A DNA stretch of 64,000 nt from Platanthera guangdongensis (GCA_039583875.1 CM077151.1:27147940-27211939); one strand, 5' to 3'; shown: positions 33,001 through 48,000, counted from the first letter of the stretch. A program made the numbers and translations. Notes: generated by a model not told the origin, from the letters alone.

Positions 33001-36000
33001 ACAAGTTGTTTGGTGGATAATACCATGATTGGTAAAGTAAGAGCTGAACACACCACGATCATCATACCCCCCCCCCATTATCATTTCTAAGAACCCGAAT
33101 AGACCCATCAAATTAGGTCTGCACCATTTTATGAAAAACTTGAAAACATGAAAAATTCTCACTTTTCTTTTTTAAAAGATAAACCCATGTTGTGCGAGAA
33201 AAACTATCAATAAGAGTAACAAACCAACAAAATTCAGATAACAATAAAATAAGGGAAGACCCTCAAACATCTGATTGCATAACCTTAAATAGAATGTTAC
33301 ATATCACAAACATCATAAACAAAGATTTGTAAAAGGTACGGAAGCAGGAAACAATTTTTAAAGATAAACAGATGTTCAAGGCACAAGTGCCGGCGGTGAA
33401 CATCATCAATAGTAACAGTAGAGCAGAAAAGAGCTTGAGAGGGAAGCTGGGAGTCCAGGCAGTACATGCCGCCACAGTTCTTACCACTACCAATGTTCCG
33501 TTTTGTACTCAGTTCCTAAAAAACATAAGTGTCAGGAAAAAAGATTATAAAACAGTTAAAAGATTTAGTAATATTGCCGATAGAGAGTAAATTGCTTGAA
33601 AATGAGGGGACATGAAGAACAAAAAGAAGTGAAATGGTCGGAGAACATGAGATGCGACCTTTGCCCGCAATGGAGGACAAACTGTTGTTAGCAGAAATGA
33701 CCTTGTCTGTACAAAACAAAGAATATAAGAAAGAAAACCCGAGAAATAGCCATTCATATGGTGGGTGGCACCAGAGTCGATCACCCACTCGAAAGCGGAG
33801 ACAGTGGCCGCATGAGGGGAGATGGTGCGGTGAGAGCCCTCAAAGCGACTGAGGGAAGGCACGGTGGAGACGGGAGCGATCAGCGAGCAGGCATAATCGA
33901 AGACGAGAATGCGTGACGCAGGACAGGGCTGTGTGAAAGTAATGAATGTGTGTGTTGACACGCTAATGCAAGACTAAGTGAGTGTGCCTAATGAATGCGA
34001 ATGAACCCAATGTAATTTATGTATGCATGTTTTAAAATTAGCCTGGAATTAAATACAACAACACTCAAGCCTTTATCACACTATAGCGGGGTCGGCTATA
34101 TGGATCCTTTGTCGCCATTGTGCCCTATCTTTTGTCATGATCTCACTAATGCCTAAGTATATCATGTATTTCTTTATAGTTTCATTCCAAGTCTTTATTG
34201 GTTTACCCCTCCCTCGTCTAACATGCATAGTGACTAGAGTCTCACAATGCCTAACAGGTGCCTCTAATGGTCTCCTTTGTACGTGTCCAAACCATCTTAG
34301 ACGAGCTTCTCACATCAATTCATAAGGGTGACTAAATTTTACGCTAGCAAAATTAATTGTTAGACGAGCCCAGAATTAAATGATAGCAATAAATTTATAT
34401 ACGACCAGCAAATCAGCACAATGTGTATAATATTTTTCGCACGTGTAAGCAAATAAACACGTTGGTTTTCACTTGCATGAATAAATATTATAGACTTAAA
34501 AGAAATAAAGACAAAATACTTGCAATCTCAATAACCAAATACATATAGTATGCCCATCCAACACTCTATACAAATAAAATAGCACAAACGTTTTGTGATG
34601 AAGAATTGTAAACAGGATAAACCGCGGCAAGAGGGAGTTTGGGTGGTTACATGATTGAAAACAAGGGTGGGGAAGATGAGTTGGATCCACGTGAGTGAAA
34701 ATGAAGATGGAGCTTCTGTGTGGACAGGGATTCAATAACTTTGGAGGAAGGGGATAGCAGAAATGGAGATTTGCAGTTACTGGATGGAACTTACCGTTGT
34801 TCCACGATAGAGAGGGTGCAGATGGTTGAGATACATGGGCTGGAGTAAGAAGAGCAGTGAAGGATGACTGGCGGCGATTGCTGGTGGTTCCACGGGACAC
34901 GAAGATGGGGAAAGGAAATGGCGCTGAACTTCACACGATACCGCACACTGCCGTCGATTAGGGCAAAGAGGGAGACGAGCAGGGGAAAAGCGGCTTCCAG
35001 CATATGTTTGGGGTTACTCCTTCCGTCTTCCGTCGAGAGGAGAGGAAATGAACATGGAAGCGGGATTGGGCTGTTACACGCCGGGGAGATGGTAGGGAAG
35101 AGTCAGGCGGTTTTCTTCTTTTGATTGACGGAGATATGAACAATAACAGTTATATTCAAAGATCGTGGGGTACTGGGTTGCTTCATGGGATTAAAAGGGA
35201 AAAACAGTGAAGTAAAAAAAAATAGAAGAACAAAGATAACTAAAAAAATCAAGGCTTCGCACCTCGGATTCACGGCGTCGCACCTCAGATTCACGGTGTC
35301 GCACTGCAAATGATTGCCAGAATTTTGGACTCTCTCAAAACTCAGCAATATCTCTAAACTGCAGTGCCCGACCCTATTTATAACAAAAGGGGGCGTTTGG
35401 GCACCTGATGTGAACGGCTGTGATCGTCCATTACGTCCTGTGTCCAAAAAATGAATTCAACTCCAAAATATATTTAAAAATTCATATAAAATAAAAAAGA
35501 CGCCCAGACGCGCTCACAGTCTCGGATTGCCGATCCGATCAATGAATCTTTCGACAAATCAACAGAAGCGGGTCCCGACACGCATCTTCTCCGATCACGA
35601 ACATGCGGTCGATCCCCATCAACGCGCAGCTGCGGCTAGGGTTCCTCTGTCCTCTGATACCCAGTTGAACCGGAAAGTGAATTCATGCAAGTCCAATGCA
35701 AGACCTTACTTATACATATACAAGACCAAGAAATACGAAAGGAACAAACTACCCCCAAACGGAAATAACACAAAATGACGACTTGTAAAATAATTACTCC
35801 AATCACAACTAAATGTTCTAGTTATATTTGTTCAATGACATCATACTGGATAAACAATAACAATAATACCTTGGGTGTTTTTTTAATGGAGAGTATGCAG
35901 TTTTTACCCACATTTGTTTCCTAAAAGTACAAATGTGGGCAACAAGGCTGACTGGCAAGCTTTTGTATGTTATGAAGGCGGAAAAATGAACCCATTCGTC

Positions 36001-39000
36001 TTGGTAATCCTATTTTTGTTTGATCATTCCTGTCCATTTACCTCTCTTCATTTTATAATCTCTTGATGTTATTTACTTTCTCTACCATAGATAAATTCTT
36101 AGGAACTGATCAACTTACGCCAATCCAAGTGTTCAGCATAATATATACAGTGCAAAAAAAGTGGCTTACTGCAAATTATATTTTTAGTTGACTAACTTTA
36201 TTTCTGTCCGAAGATGCTTATATATATTTTTGTGCGTAGATGCTTAATTTAGAATGTTTCACACTTTCAATACAATCTAACATGAGATGTACTACTGATT
36301 TAACTTACATTATTGATTTACAGGAAAGAAACTTGCAGAGAGCATTATCAATGAAAAACTTGCTGCCTGTGTAAACATTGTACCAGGTATACTCTCAATC
36401 TTCTGCTTCGTGTTAATTTAATATTTGGGTGACATTACCCAATTATTGATATAAATATCATAATTTCTCAGTTTTCCAGCTTGAGTTTGTTGATTGATTC
36501 AATTAATGAGTTTTGTTTATGTTTTTCATTTAGGGCCCGTTCGTTTGCACCGTTTTCATATTTGGTTTTCGTTTTGCTCCAAAACGAAAACATCAAGCGT
36601 TTTCATTTTGGGGCAAAACGAAAACTTACGTTCGTTTGCAATATAGTTTTCTGGTTTGTCCAGACCCCCCCCCTCATCTCTCCCAACTCCGGCCATCTTC
36701 TCCCCGACCGTCTTAGTATTTCTTGTTAGCATTGAAAGCGATGAACTTGAACGAGTTCTCCGGTGGCTCATAACCCTCTCCGATCCCCGATCCTTTCTCC
36801 GTCAAGAACCTATGCGACGATCTTTGAAGTTCGCCGGAGTCATTTACCCTCCTGGGTCGATGTCTAGGGTATCAAATAGCGATTCCGACGCAGCGACGGC
36901 AGAGGAGAGGATCGATAAGCTGGAGCTGGGGTTGAGTCTCGGCAGCAGAGGAGGAAGGATCCTCACGGCGGAGGATTTCCGTTCACCGGAGTCAATGGAT
37001 TTCCGTTCGCCCGAAGAACCAACAGAGAGCGACGAAGGAGGTGTCGCGGCCCGCGAGGATGAGGAAGTTGTTGCCGGAGTAGGTTCCAGTGCGTAGGAAC
37101 CGGAAATGAGGATCTCTTCTATTTTCAAAACCAACCAAAACAGACCTAAGGAGGTCTGTTTTGAGGAAGGATGTTTAATGAAGGAGTGAAAACCTTGTGG
37201 TTTTGAGTCAAAACCAAAACAGATCAAAACAGAGGCAAACGAACAGCTACATTCGGACTGTGAAAACTGAAAACGAAAACCGGCTGTGAAAACTGTCCAA
37301 ACGAACGGGGCCTTAGTAACTTTGAATCTTTAGGGAGATCCTTTTGAGATTTTGGAAAAAAATTCGTAGAGATTGTTCTTTAGCATTATGATAATATGAA
37401 TTCTCTAATAAGTATCCCCTCGTTTGGATGGAATTGGAATTGAAATAGGAATTGGATTTAGGAATTGAGATCTATTCCAATTACTACATGAATTAGAATT
37501 AACCTAAATTCTAATTTTGTTGTTCGCAAGGTTGCATATGTGTGATGTGATGACACGGTGGTTTGAGTTTTTATGTCAGTTTTAGTATACTGGGGATATC
37601 TCAGAGATTTTTCATATATCATGTTTCAATATTTAATTATTTATATACATAGTTGCCTTGTGACCTTGAGATCACAGGTTCTAGTCCTAGAAGCAACCTC
37701 TTGCAAAAATGCAGGGTAAGGCTTGCCTATATTTCACCGTTTTGGTGGAACCCTTCCCCTGATCTTCACTTCACGGGGATGCTTTGTGCACCGGTCTGCC
37801 TTTTTAGTTCTATATAAATATAATCATTTTAATTTACATATATTGATATATTATCTATATACAATTTATTGAACTTCTAAATCTACCTAATTATTATAAA
37901 TATTTTATGTTACTCAAATAATAACTGTATAACACTGGGAAGAATGCCAGAGGAAGTAGGAAGGTAGGAAGTCGTCGACGATGAAAGCCATGGAAATCCC
38001 AATCCAAAATCCAATGGCCAAGTAGAAACGATTTCATTTCATGTCTATTAAACCGCATATGCAAAATTAAATAAAATTTTAAAAATATAGCAAATATATC
38101 ACGAGGCTGATATATCTGTTGATAGCTAATATATGAGCCGGTATATTCCTAAGGATATTTTGCAAAGATATCAAAATTTTTTCGGTTTGTTAATAAATGT
38201 TTAATGTCGGCCAATATCCACAATACTGGTTGTTCGGCCAGACAATGGAATTAAACATGCAGAAATGGAATTGGTCAATCCTACTATTTTGATAGTAATT
38301 ACTAGAGTTCTTGTAATTAGATCAATGATCAACCACCACGAACAATCATGGGGGGGGGGGGTGATGAAAGAGGCTTTCCCAATAACTTAATGAGGATTTG
38401 ATGATTTCCATTATTTTTGACAATGTTGTCCGGATGGAGGTTACTGGAGATTTGTGACTCGAATTTATGAACCCTCACTATCGTGGTCTTAGAATGATAG
38501 GAAAAAACTTCCGTTAAGTTTTGAAGATGATTCAAGAACTTTTATGATTTTCGGGAACAACTACTTCATGTTCGTCACCACTAGCAAACTCAGGATATTG
38601 AGAAGCTTCCTTGAAATTTTGATGACGATTCAACAACTTTCATTTTTCCCCAATGAGAATTGCCACTATCGTCTGCCTCCAATCAACTTTTTTTGGCAAA
38701 CAAATCGAACTATACAAACTATGTGAATGTTAATTGGGCTTGCAAGAAACATACGTAAGATTTAAATAAAGAACATCTTTCATATATTCACTCGCGGATC
38801 ATGGACGAAATTCGTCAATTCCTTTACAAATTGGATTTAGTTCAAAATGAATTCAATGAAATTCATTTGAATTTCAATTCTTCCATTCATACATACAATT
38901 GAACAACGGAACTGAAATTGGACATTCAGTTTCAATTCCATGATCCCAATTTCGTCGATTTCGACGGTATTCTAATTCAAGCGCCCTATTTTTGTCCAAC

Positions 39001-42000
39001 ACAACGGAACCTTAGTTGTTAGGGACTTAATAACATTGTATATGTTTTGATTGTTTAAGCTAAGAATTTAGATTAATGCTAATTTTTATAACAAACAGCT
39101 GAATTCATGAATACTATGCAACTTAATTATTAAATTGGGTATAGTGTGTGTACGATTATTTGAGTTATGGGAGAATCTTTTTATTCTTCCAATATAAATA
39201 ATTTGATTGTTTCTTTTCTGTATGATTGGAAAAGATTTTGGATAGATATTTCATGGATCCATGAGAGGGTTCTTGCAATCATCCTAATAAATAAAAAGTG
39301 TATCGTTATTGTGATCTGACCCGAATTCATGGTAGCGGAAGTGTCGAATGAGTTAGAAGGGAGTTTATAATTGTCAAGTATCTATAATGTAAACCAAGAT
39401 TCATAAGGTTGTTAAATTAAATAAATTTGTGATCCTGATCAAAATTACGTGATGCTCTTGTTGACTCATTAAACAATAAAAAACAATTCATTTAGAGTTC
39501 AAAGACTCATGCAGGGACCTAACAATCGAATGTAATCAGGACCATGACATAATTCATCTCAAGTAAATAAGTAAATGATAAGAGGGTTTTTCAGATTTAC
39601 AACAAACAAAAAGAATGAAAATTAGGGCAAACAGACATTGAATATTTAGATGATCACATTAATCATAAGCATAAAATAATACCAGTGTTGTAGATGTTGC
39701 CCGACGTGTTGGATAAACTAAAGGTTTTTGGGATAAGACACCACAACATCAATATTTTAAGCAAAAATGTCATTTTTGAAACTATCGCCTGATATATCCG
39801 TTCAACCTAATATATCAGGTGATATTTCGCGACCGATATATCGTCGAGAGTATTAATTTTTTTTTTCATTTTTTGAAGAGAGCAAATACCAGTTAAGGTG
39901 TTGTCGTATGACCTTGAGAGGTTACGGGTTCGAGTCCTTGAAGCAGCCTCTTGCAAAAATGCAGGGTAAGGTTTGCCTACATTTCACCCTTGTGGTGGGA
40001 TCCTTCCCCGAACCCTCGCTGCGCAGGGATTCTTTGTGCACTGGGCTTCCTCTTTTGAAGAGAATAAATATAAATATTTTGTTTTGTGCTTTATTTTGTC
40101 AATCTCTCTAAGTCTAATGCCGACTACTTTCTCATCGCGCTCTCATTTGGAGATATTTATCTTGTTTATTGCAGTCGATGTCTCTTTCTTGTGTAATTTA
40201 TAAACACACACTATGTATATTTGTTTATTGTGTAATTTATAAACACACTATGTATATATGTTTATTGTGTAATTTATAAACATACATTATGTATATAATT
40301 ATACATATTTATAAAAACGGTGTATATATATGAATAAATTTATTTAAATATTAAAATTCGACATTGTAAAATGTCCCTAATATATTATCCCCCGCATTCC
40401 GACATCCAACATTTCAAACTCAAACATAGAGGAGCTTGAAATTACCCTCTCCTCCCTACCCCTTGGCTGGCCCTTCCCAAGCCTTCCCTTGGTCGGCCAA
40501 TCAAACTTTCCCCTCATACTTCATAGTAACAGCCGGCCACCTCCACCACTCTTCTTGTCACGACCCGTCTCGACATAAGTCAGAGTGCGCTTCAGGCGGA
40601 CCGTGATGCCACAGACATGGGCGGAAAGAAATCCATGTCTGCTAAGACGGATGCAGAGAATACCGAAAATAGTTCTAAAATAGTTAATTTGGAGGAAAAA
40701 CAGTTTGATTTTTATGCGGAAGCTTTTTGAGTTTAAAACACTGTGAAAATTTAAATGCATATGTATTTTTGTAAAATCACATTTTATAGGACACTGTTAC
40801 AGTTTTCATGCAATTATGATTCAACAGAGTGCACATGCATATAATACTAAATTTTAGTACATGATATTTAATAGCATAACAGTTGTCCATGTATTACTGT
40901 TCATTATTATTACATAAAGAAAACATACGACAGTAAAAGAAATGAATCAAAAACATCAAACTTGACATGGCTAGAAGATCAATCATCAGAAAGCAGAAGT
41001 TTGATGTAGATCGGGCTCGGGAACCTGACGGCGCTGACACGAAAACTAAGATAATCCCAAAATACAAAGAAAAAGTCTCAGAACATTATAATAAACATGG
41101 TGAACAGAGTAAAGTAAAGAACATTGACAAAAACAGAAAAGCATGAGTGTATCAGTATCTCTTGAAGCAAAACTATTCAATGACCAGCAAACAAAAGAGC
41201 TAAACTGAACAAATTAGTTTTATTAGACTACTCCGGAATATAACATATAGACAGATCAAGAAATGTCATTAGCTGTAATCAGTGAAAGGTGAAGTGTTTT
41301 ATTTGATGCACGAGATTCTAATGTAAGTCTAAATACAAGTCTTATCAAAATGGTTGTGATTGCTATGACCATTTGTTGGTTTCCGTTGTCAGTCAAGCGG
41401 AAACTCGAGTCAAAACGCCACATCAAGTTAACACTAACTTACATTGATTGCTTATGATATTAATGACTTTAAAGATTCATGATTTAAGAGATTCCTAACA
41501 TATCAAGACCTGATATAAATTTGGCGATTCAGATGTACAAGAGTAGAGTCACAAATACGACAAAGGAGGAATCCAGTTATAGGAGGCTCACAATTTCGCT
41601 TAAGTCTTAGAATCAGACAGACCTACGGGACAGAGTTCGAAGACTCAGGGAAAACTAGCACGAGAGTTTTGAGCCTCGCGGGTTCGAGAGGTTAATGCTA
41701 AATTAACACGAAGATTTTCCAAGTAAATCGCAGAGGGGGTCAGTTGACAGGCATCAATTATGAGACATCAAGTCCTCATCTAGAGTTAAAACATTTTGAC
41801 ATGAGTATCTTCCAGATAAAACATGTGTTCACTACGAGCATGATATAAAAACACCAAACGTATATTTGATATCCAAAATTTATTACAATTATTATCTTGA
41901 CCCTTGATGCTCGTGCACAATATTCTATTATTCCTCAAATTATACATCAAATGTGATAACACCTTTCATCTAAATGTATATCATTCTAAGATTCGCTCAT

Positions 42001-45000
42001 GATCGCTCATGATCGCTCATGATCACAAATTCATATTGATTTAAATAATTTAAATATTAACCACTAACATATTAACTTGTCAGATCAGACATTCGACATC
42101 TCAGTTTATTCGACAAATCAAAAAGTGAAAGAATGACGTCATGTAACATAAGATCAAACGCATAAATTATGTTCAATGATTGCAAGAGAGAAGGATCTCT
42201 ACTTGCCTTTAACTGAATCTGAAATTAGTGACGGCTAAGCGGCACTAGCAAAAACAGGAACCCTATTTTGAACCTGTACAAGAACGATGAAAACGACACA
42301 ACAAATTATCACTATGCTAATACAGACAAATATTTGCTACAAAATTGAATTAGAGACGACTAAGAGATTTACCTCTCTCAGGAGTAAGGGGAGAAGAGAT
42401 TCCACGCGAAGACGGGGACTTGACGACGCTTAGGCTGACGGAAACCCTAATTCGGAGAGTGATTTGGAGGAATTCCATCACTTGAGTCGAAGAGCTACGC
42501 TGGAAATCCCAATACCACAATAGGGTTTGGGATTAAAATAGGGCACAAACTTGGATTAGCGAAAATATGCAAATTGGAGCAAAAATTTTCCAGAATAAAT
42601 AAAGGAAAATCTGAATAGTAGGGGGGACGAGGGAGATTCTTATCCACGGAAGTCAAATCCGAGCTCAAGGAGGAGAGGAGAGAAACCCTAGGCATCTCTC
42701 TCGCAAAATACCAGACCAAGACTGAGAAAGAAGAGGGCTTTCAGCCCTAGGAGAGGAGGGAAGGTGGCTGTCATCCCCCCTTTAGAGGGAAACTTGCTAC
42801 TGACCTCAAAAATTGAAGAGGGCTCCAGATCTTCGTCTCTGAGGAGGAAGAGCCAGCAGCCGCTACAGATCAGGGACAGAGGGAGTGCAGGACGAGGCGG
42901 GGTAGGCGGAGCTGACCCCTGGAGCAGAGGAAATCGTCGGCCAGAGCGAGAGGAGGCGGACGTCAAGAGGCATGGGAGCGGCTAGAGGCAGGTGATGCGG
43001 CGCTCGGGAGAGCAGCGAGAGACGAGAGAGAAAAACCTAGGCCGACAGGTGCGGATTTGCGGGAATAAAAGAACGGGGGGGGGGGGGGGGGGGGTCGGGT
43101 TAAATGAGAGTTAGGTTAATTATTTAAATATTATTACCTGTACTAAATCGAGTTGTTACATTCTTCCCTACTTAGGAAGTTTCGTCCCGAAACTTACCCG
43201 AGAATTCTCTGAATGAGGTCATTGTGGAAGAGTGCACTTTGGGACGAGTCGTGACAGTTGCTATCAGAGGGAGGTTGTCGGCCTCCCGGAGTTGTCCACG
43301 GCTTAAGAAGGAGAAGGAAGATGCGCAGGAGGCGGAGCTGACCCCTGGAGCAGAGGAAATCGTCGGCCAGAGCGAGAGGAGGCGGCGTCGGGAGGCATGG
43401 GAGCGGATGGAGGCAGGCGATGCGGCGCGCGGGAGAGTAACGGGAGACGGGAGAGAAAAAACCAGGCCGACAGGTGCGGGTTTGCGGGTTTGCGGGAATA
43501 AAAGAACCGAGGGCGGCTCGGGTTAAATGAGAGTTAGGTTAATTATTTTAAATATTATTACCTATACTAAACCGGGTTGTTACACTTCTTCCTCCCCTAT
43601 CCACAAGCCACAACCGGGACCCTTCCCCTCCTCCCACTTAGCAACAGCCGGCTACCTCCACCCCCTTTCCTCCTCCTCCACAAGTCACAGCCGGCCACCA
43701 TATTCCCTCTCCACCTCCACTTTCTAACCCCCCACAAAACAGCCACCTTGCTCTCCTTTTTCCGTCTCTGGCGATCACCGGAGTACGCCTCCGGCCACCT
43801 CCGGCCACCTCCGGTGGTCCTATACCTCCCCTTCATTCTCATATCATTTTACATTTTTCGGTGATCGCCGAAAAACATTTCCGGCGACCACCACCGGCAA
43901 TCACCTCCACTTTCACTACCTCCCATGACTGTCATAACTTCCCACTAATCCAACATCCCCACTCTCCTTAATTTTAGGAATTAATTTCTAAAGAAAAGGA
44001 CAACCTCCTTTATCTGTTGACCGGCCCCTCCCTTTTCTCCTATTTTCTACAATCCCCCCTCCCGTCCCCACTTCCCCTCATTCCAATCCCAACCACAAAA
44101 AACTCTATTTCCACATTTCACTCCTTTCATCCAGCCAACACCCCCCCCCCCCCCCCCCCCCCCTCCCTAATTCACGTGGTACCCCTCTCTACAATTGACC
44201 CCAACCCCCTCCCATCCATTCTAACTCCCAGTCTCCTCTCCATCTGCTTTTCTCTTCACGTGGAGCCTGCCCCCATCCCTTTTCCCCCTAATATCCAACC
44301 ACCCCACCTCATAGAATTCCCAACCAATCCCTCCCTGCTGCAGGGAATGCATGTTCCTGTTGTCCACGGCAGTAAAATCTGACCTGGAGTTTATTCCAGA
44401 ACTCTTGCCTAGCCTCTTCACCCCCATTCAGCCATTTCCCCTCTTCCAGGCCGCTGTCCAGATTTCCAGTACAGCAAACCTCAGTTGCTTCTATCGTCCG
44501 GCTCCCTCCTACTTGCTGTCCCTGTTCCTGGACGGTCCCCCAAACAATTTCCGGACACTGAAATCAGCCCCGGATCGTGATTTCGCTACTCCAACAGCCC
44601 TCCCCTCTCGGTACTTTTGCAAGTTTAAGGTGTGTGTGTTATTTCCTTACCATTGGATCTCGTGATTGTTCCCAACTTGAGAGAGATAGTGGCTTATAGA
44701 CTTTGTTTTCAATTGTTTTGGTTTGTGCAATCTCTCATTTAAATATCTATTTGATTTTCTGGCACTTTTGCACTTATACGACTTCTGGTGTCTTCTTATT
44801 TGGAGGCTTTATCTATTGTGGCATAAGTTTATTTTGAGTTATAAGTCTAATTATTATTGCAAGCAAAATTCGTCATATCTCATTTGTGGTTGCACGTAGG
44901 AGTTTCACTCATTATTTTCCCGTCATGTAGGACCGTCCCGCGTCAGGTATGACACATGGTTGGTTCTAACGAGGGACTAAGAGATGATTTCTAAATGCGC

Positions 45001-48000
45001 TATCACTAATTTAACAACTAACTTGCAATTATAAAATTAGGGTGGCATTGACTTGATTACCGTCTGGGCTTGAGTTCTATCCGAGGAAATTTGATCAAGC
45101 TGCTAGTGGAAGTCAATATATATGTGAGGGAGTTGGATGAGAGGAGGCAGAATCTGATCAAAGGGTCTAGAGGTATGACACATGGTAGGTTCTAATTAGG
45201 ACTGATACATTATTTCTAAATGCGCCATCACTAATCCTACAACTAACTTGCAATAATAAAATTTTATAAAAATGATACTAGATATATCACAATTAATGAA
45301 GCTTAACATATATGCAAACAAATGATGTTGTATAAATGCGTGAGAGCCCAAAATGAAATTACACAAGCAAATAAGAACGTACAATGTTACAAAAGTTTGG
45401 TGACAATGATTACAAAGTGATATAACTTTAATAGAGAATTAACACTAATCCAACTTCAAAGAAATGACAACACGATGCAGGGGTAATAAGCCTCCGGTGG
45501 GGATTCGGGAAGCTGGGCTGGACTGTCATTGGGACAGATTGATGGTAACAGCTGCTGGAAAGGGTTGGAGGGGGATGTTTGTGGAGCTGTGAGCTTACTG
45601 GAGGGAGGTCACAGGTGGGAGTTTATGTTCTTGAGGGATGGGGGCATTGGGGAGGGGTAATGGGCAGCTGTGAGTGGTATTTCAGTGGTTAACAGCAGCC
45701 TTGTATTTTCCTGGGTAGAAATTTCTGTCCACCAGCTGGCCTTGAGGTAGGGAAGGGGAACTGGAGGCTCAAGAGGGGTCGATCGAGGGAAGAGAATGGG
45801 GTTTGGGAGGGGCTGTTTGTGGAAGTTGTTTGTGGGTAACGAAGTGGGAAAGGTGACTTCCAAGCGTCGCACTTTGGTCCCGGCTTCTTCACTGGGTGAT
45901 CAAAAGGATAACTTTCACTCAACTTTCAATAGCCCATGCAAGGGACCTTCTACTCATATGTATAGCCTAGAGAGGGACAATGAACGACCATGATTCTTCG
46001 TTCATTGTAACCTCTAAAACACAAAAAAAAATACATACACACAAAATACAACGATCAGCGATTAGCTCATCATGAGTTGTCTCAATTGTCATTGGATCTG
46101 TGGTCGGTGTGAGTAGACCCTCGCTGGTCGTATGACATGAAGTCAAGATGGCAGAGTACGTATGTGACATCCTCAAATTTATAATTGTTAGATGTATTAG
46201 TCACACTTCATGAAATGTCGTATGTATGGTTTCCTTCTTACTATATAAATAAATACTTGTGCCTCTATTGATGTATCAATTCTCCCAAACTTGTCTATCA
46301 TGGTATCAAAGCACAGTTAGGGTTCGCCGCTTACGCAGTTTCCACTGTTTCCGCTGATTCCATCGCCATTGCTCTCGATCGAAGTCGCCTCTCCGATCCT
46401 CGCCTGGAGTCAACAACGCCACCACTCTGATCCTTGTCTGGAGTCGACGACGCAGCCGCTGATCGACAATCAAATTCGCTCTTGAAGTCATCGTCCTAGT
46501 TCCTTCTGCTCCACACGGTGACGCAACGGATCCGATCCTTCCTCTTTGATCGGTGATGCAGTCCCCCTCTGATTCTCTCGTTCGCTGCCCTGATAGCAGT
46601 GCAAATGTGATCATCTTCTGCCTTATTCTCTCGCCTGCTGCCATGGTGATATACTTTGGAGATCTTCTGTTATCGGGATCTGCTTCTCTTGCTGCCACTT
46701 CTGCCCCCAGGATCTGCTGCTACTGCCGCCATCTGATGTTGCTGCCGACTTCTCTATTCCGTCATTTATTTGCCATTGTCTTGGTGTCTTACAACTAGGT
46801 CATGGGTTCCTTAGTTACGAGCACCACTCCGACAACCGTTCCTCCATGGGATTCTAACAATACATTTCCTCATAATGCGAGGCTTGCTACTATCCTTACC
46901 TCTAACTTCCAACTGTGGAAAAAGAGGGCCACTATGTCCCCATCGTGCATCCGACATATCACCACCTTACTCGACTCCCAACTCATGTTATTGGCAGTTC
47001 AAAATACGAGGATTGATACAATGATGATTGCCACATTTTTGCTCTCCTTCGAGCTGCATGGATCCCTCCGTACAATAAATGTGCAAGAACTGTGATAGCA
47101 CTAAGGAACTATGAGATACCTTACATATGTTGTTCTCCTAGGCCAATAACCTTTCCTGTCTTGGTGAACTTTTTACCAAGATGGTAGAACTGCGACAAGG
47201 GGCTCATTCGGTCATCGAGTACTTCGCCGATTGGAACGTTCTTGCGGATGAGATCTTGGATCTTTGGGAGATCCCCTCTACCAGGGAGGATCATCATCCT
47301 CAACGTGAGCGCCTTGTATTATTGTGTCTGTTGAATGACCTTGATCCAAACTTCTCGACAACGAAGACTGAAATGCCAGCGAGTCACTCTACTCTTCAAA
47401 CTACTAGTGTGTACCTTCGCTTGACCAAAGCTGGGACATCCATTTCCCTTGCCCTATCTGCTCTATATATTTCCTCTAGAGAGTCGATGGCTCTTGCTTC
47501 TCGAGGTGGGAGGGGCACTAATCGTGGGGGCCGCTTTGGTCGTGGTCGTGACACTGACACGAACATTGCTGTTGAATGACCTTGATCCAAACTTCTCGAC
47601 AACGAAGACTGAAATGCTAGCGAGTCACTCTACTCTTCAAACTACTAGTGTGTACCTTTGCTTGACCAAAGCTGGGACATCCATTTCCCTTTCCCTATCT
47701 GCTATATATATTTCCTCTGGAGAGTCGATGGCTCTTGCTTCTCGGGGTGGGAGGGGCACTAATCGTGGGGGCCGCTTTGGTCGTGGTCGTGACACTGACA
47801 CGAACATTGCTCCTATTGCGGGTGTCGGGGCCACACAAAGGATTCTTGTTGGGTTGTTCATGGGAAGCCTGACTGTGCCTCTAAACCTTCTCCATCCTCT
47901 TGCTTTACGCACCTGCGTGACTCCACTTATATATCTAGGATTTCGAGAATAGTTGAAATTTTTGAGGAAGTGTATTGACACATATATGCTCTTCAAATTG

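Larger units (their letters stand above)
30450..35807 (-). mobile_element. Ty1-copia element in CutA intron 2, degraded
   Basis: Short LTRs of 142 bp lie at 30450-30591 and 35666-35807. On the - strand each begins tgtgatt and ends ccggtt(c/a)a. The primer-binding site gggtatcagagg follows the 5' LTR (right), and the purine tract cttgagagggagagt precedes the 3' LTR. Pol is recognisable but broken. An RTE LINE tail (34051-34330) and unassigned DNA (34340-35440) fill the gag region. No matching TSD was seen. The very short LTRs fit the Ale/Retrofit-like copia lineages, as an inference. Confidence 0.85.

Noticed and set aside
43224..43526. 100-codon + frame resembling part of 42764-42985
   Set aside because: The similarity is the LTR stub duplicated from the full LTR, not a gene family.
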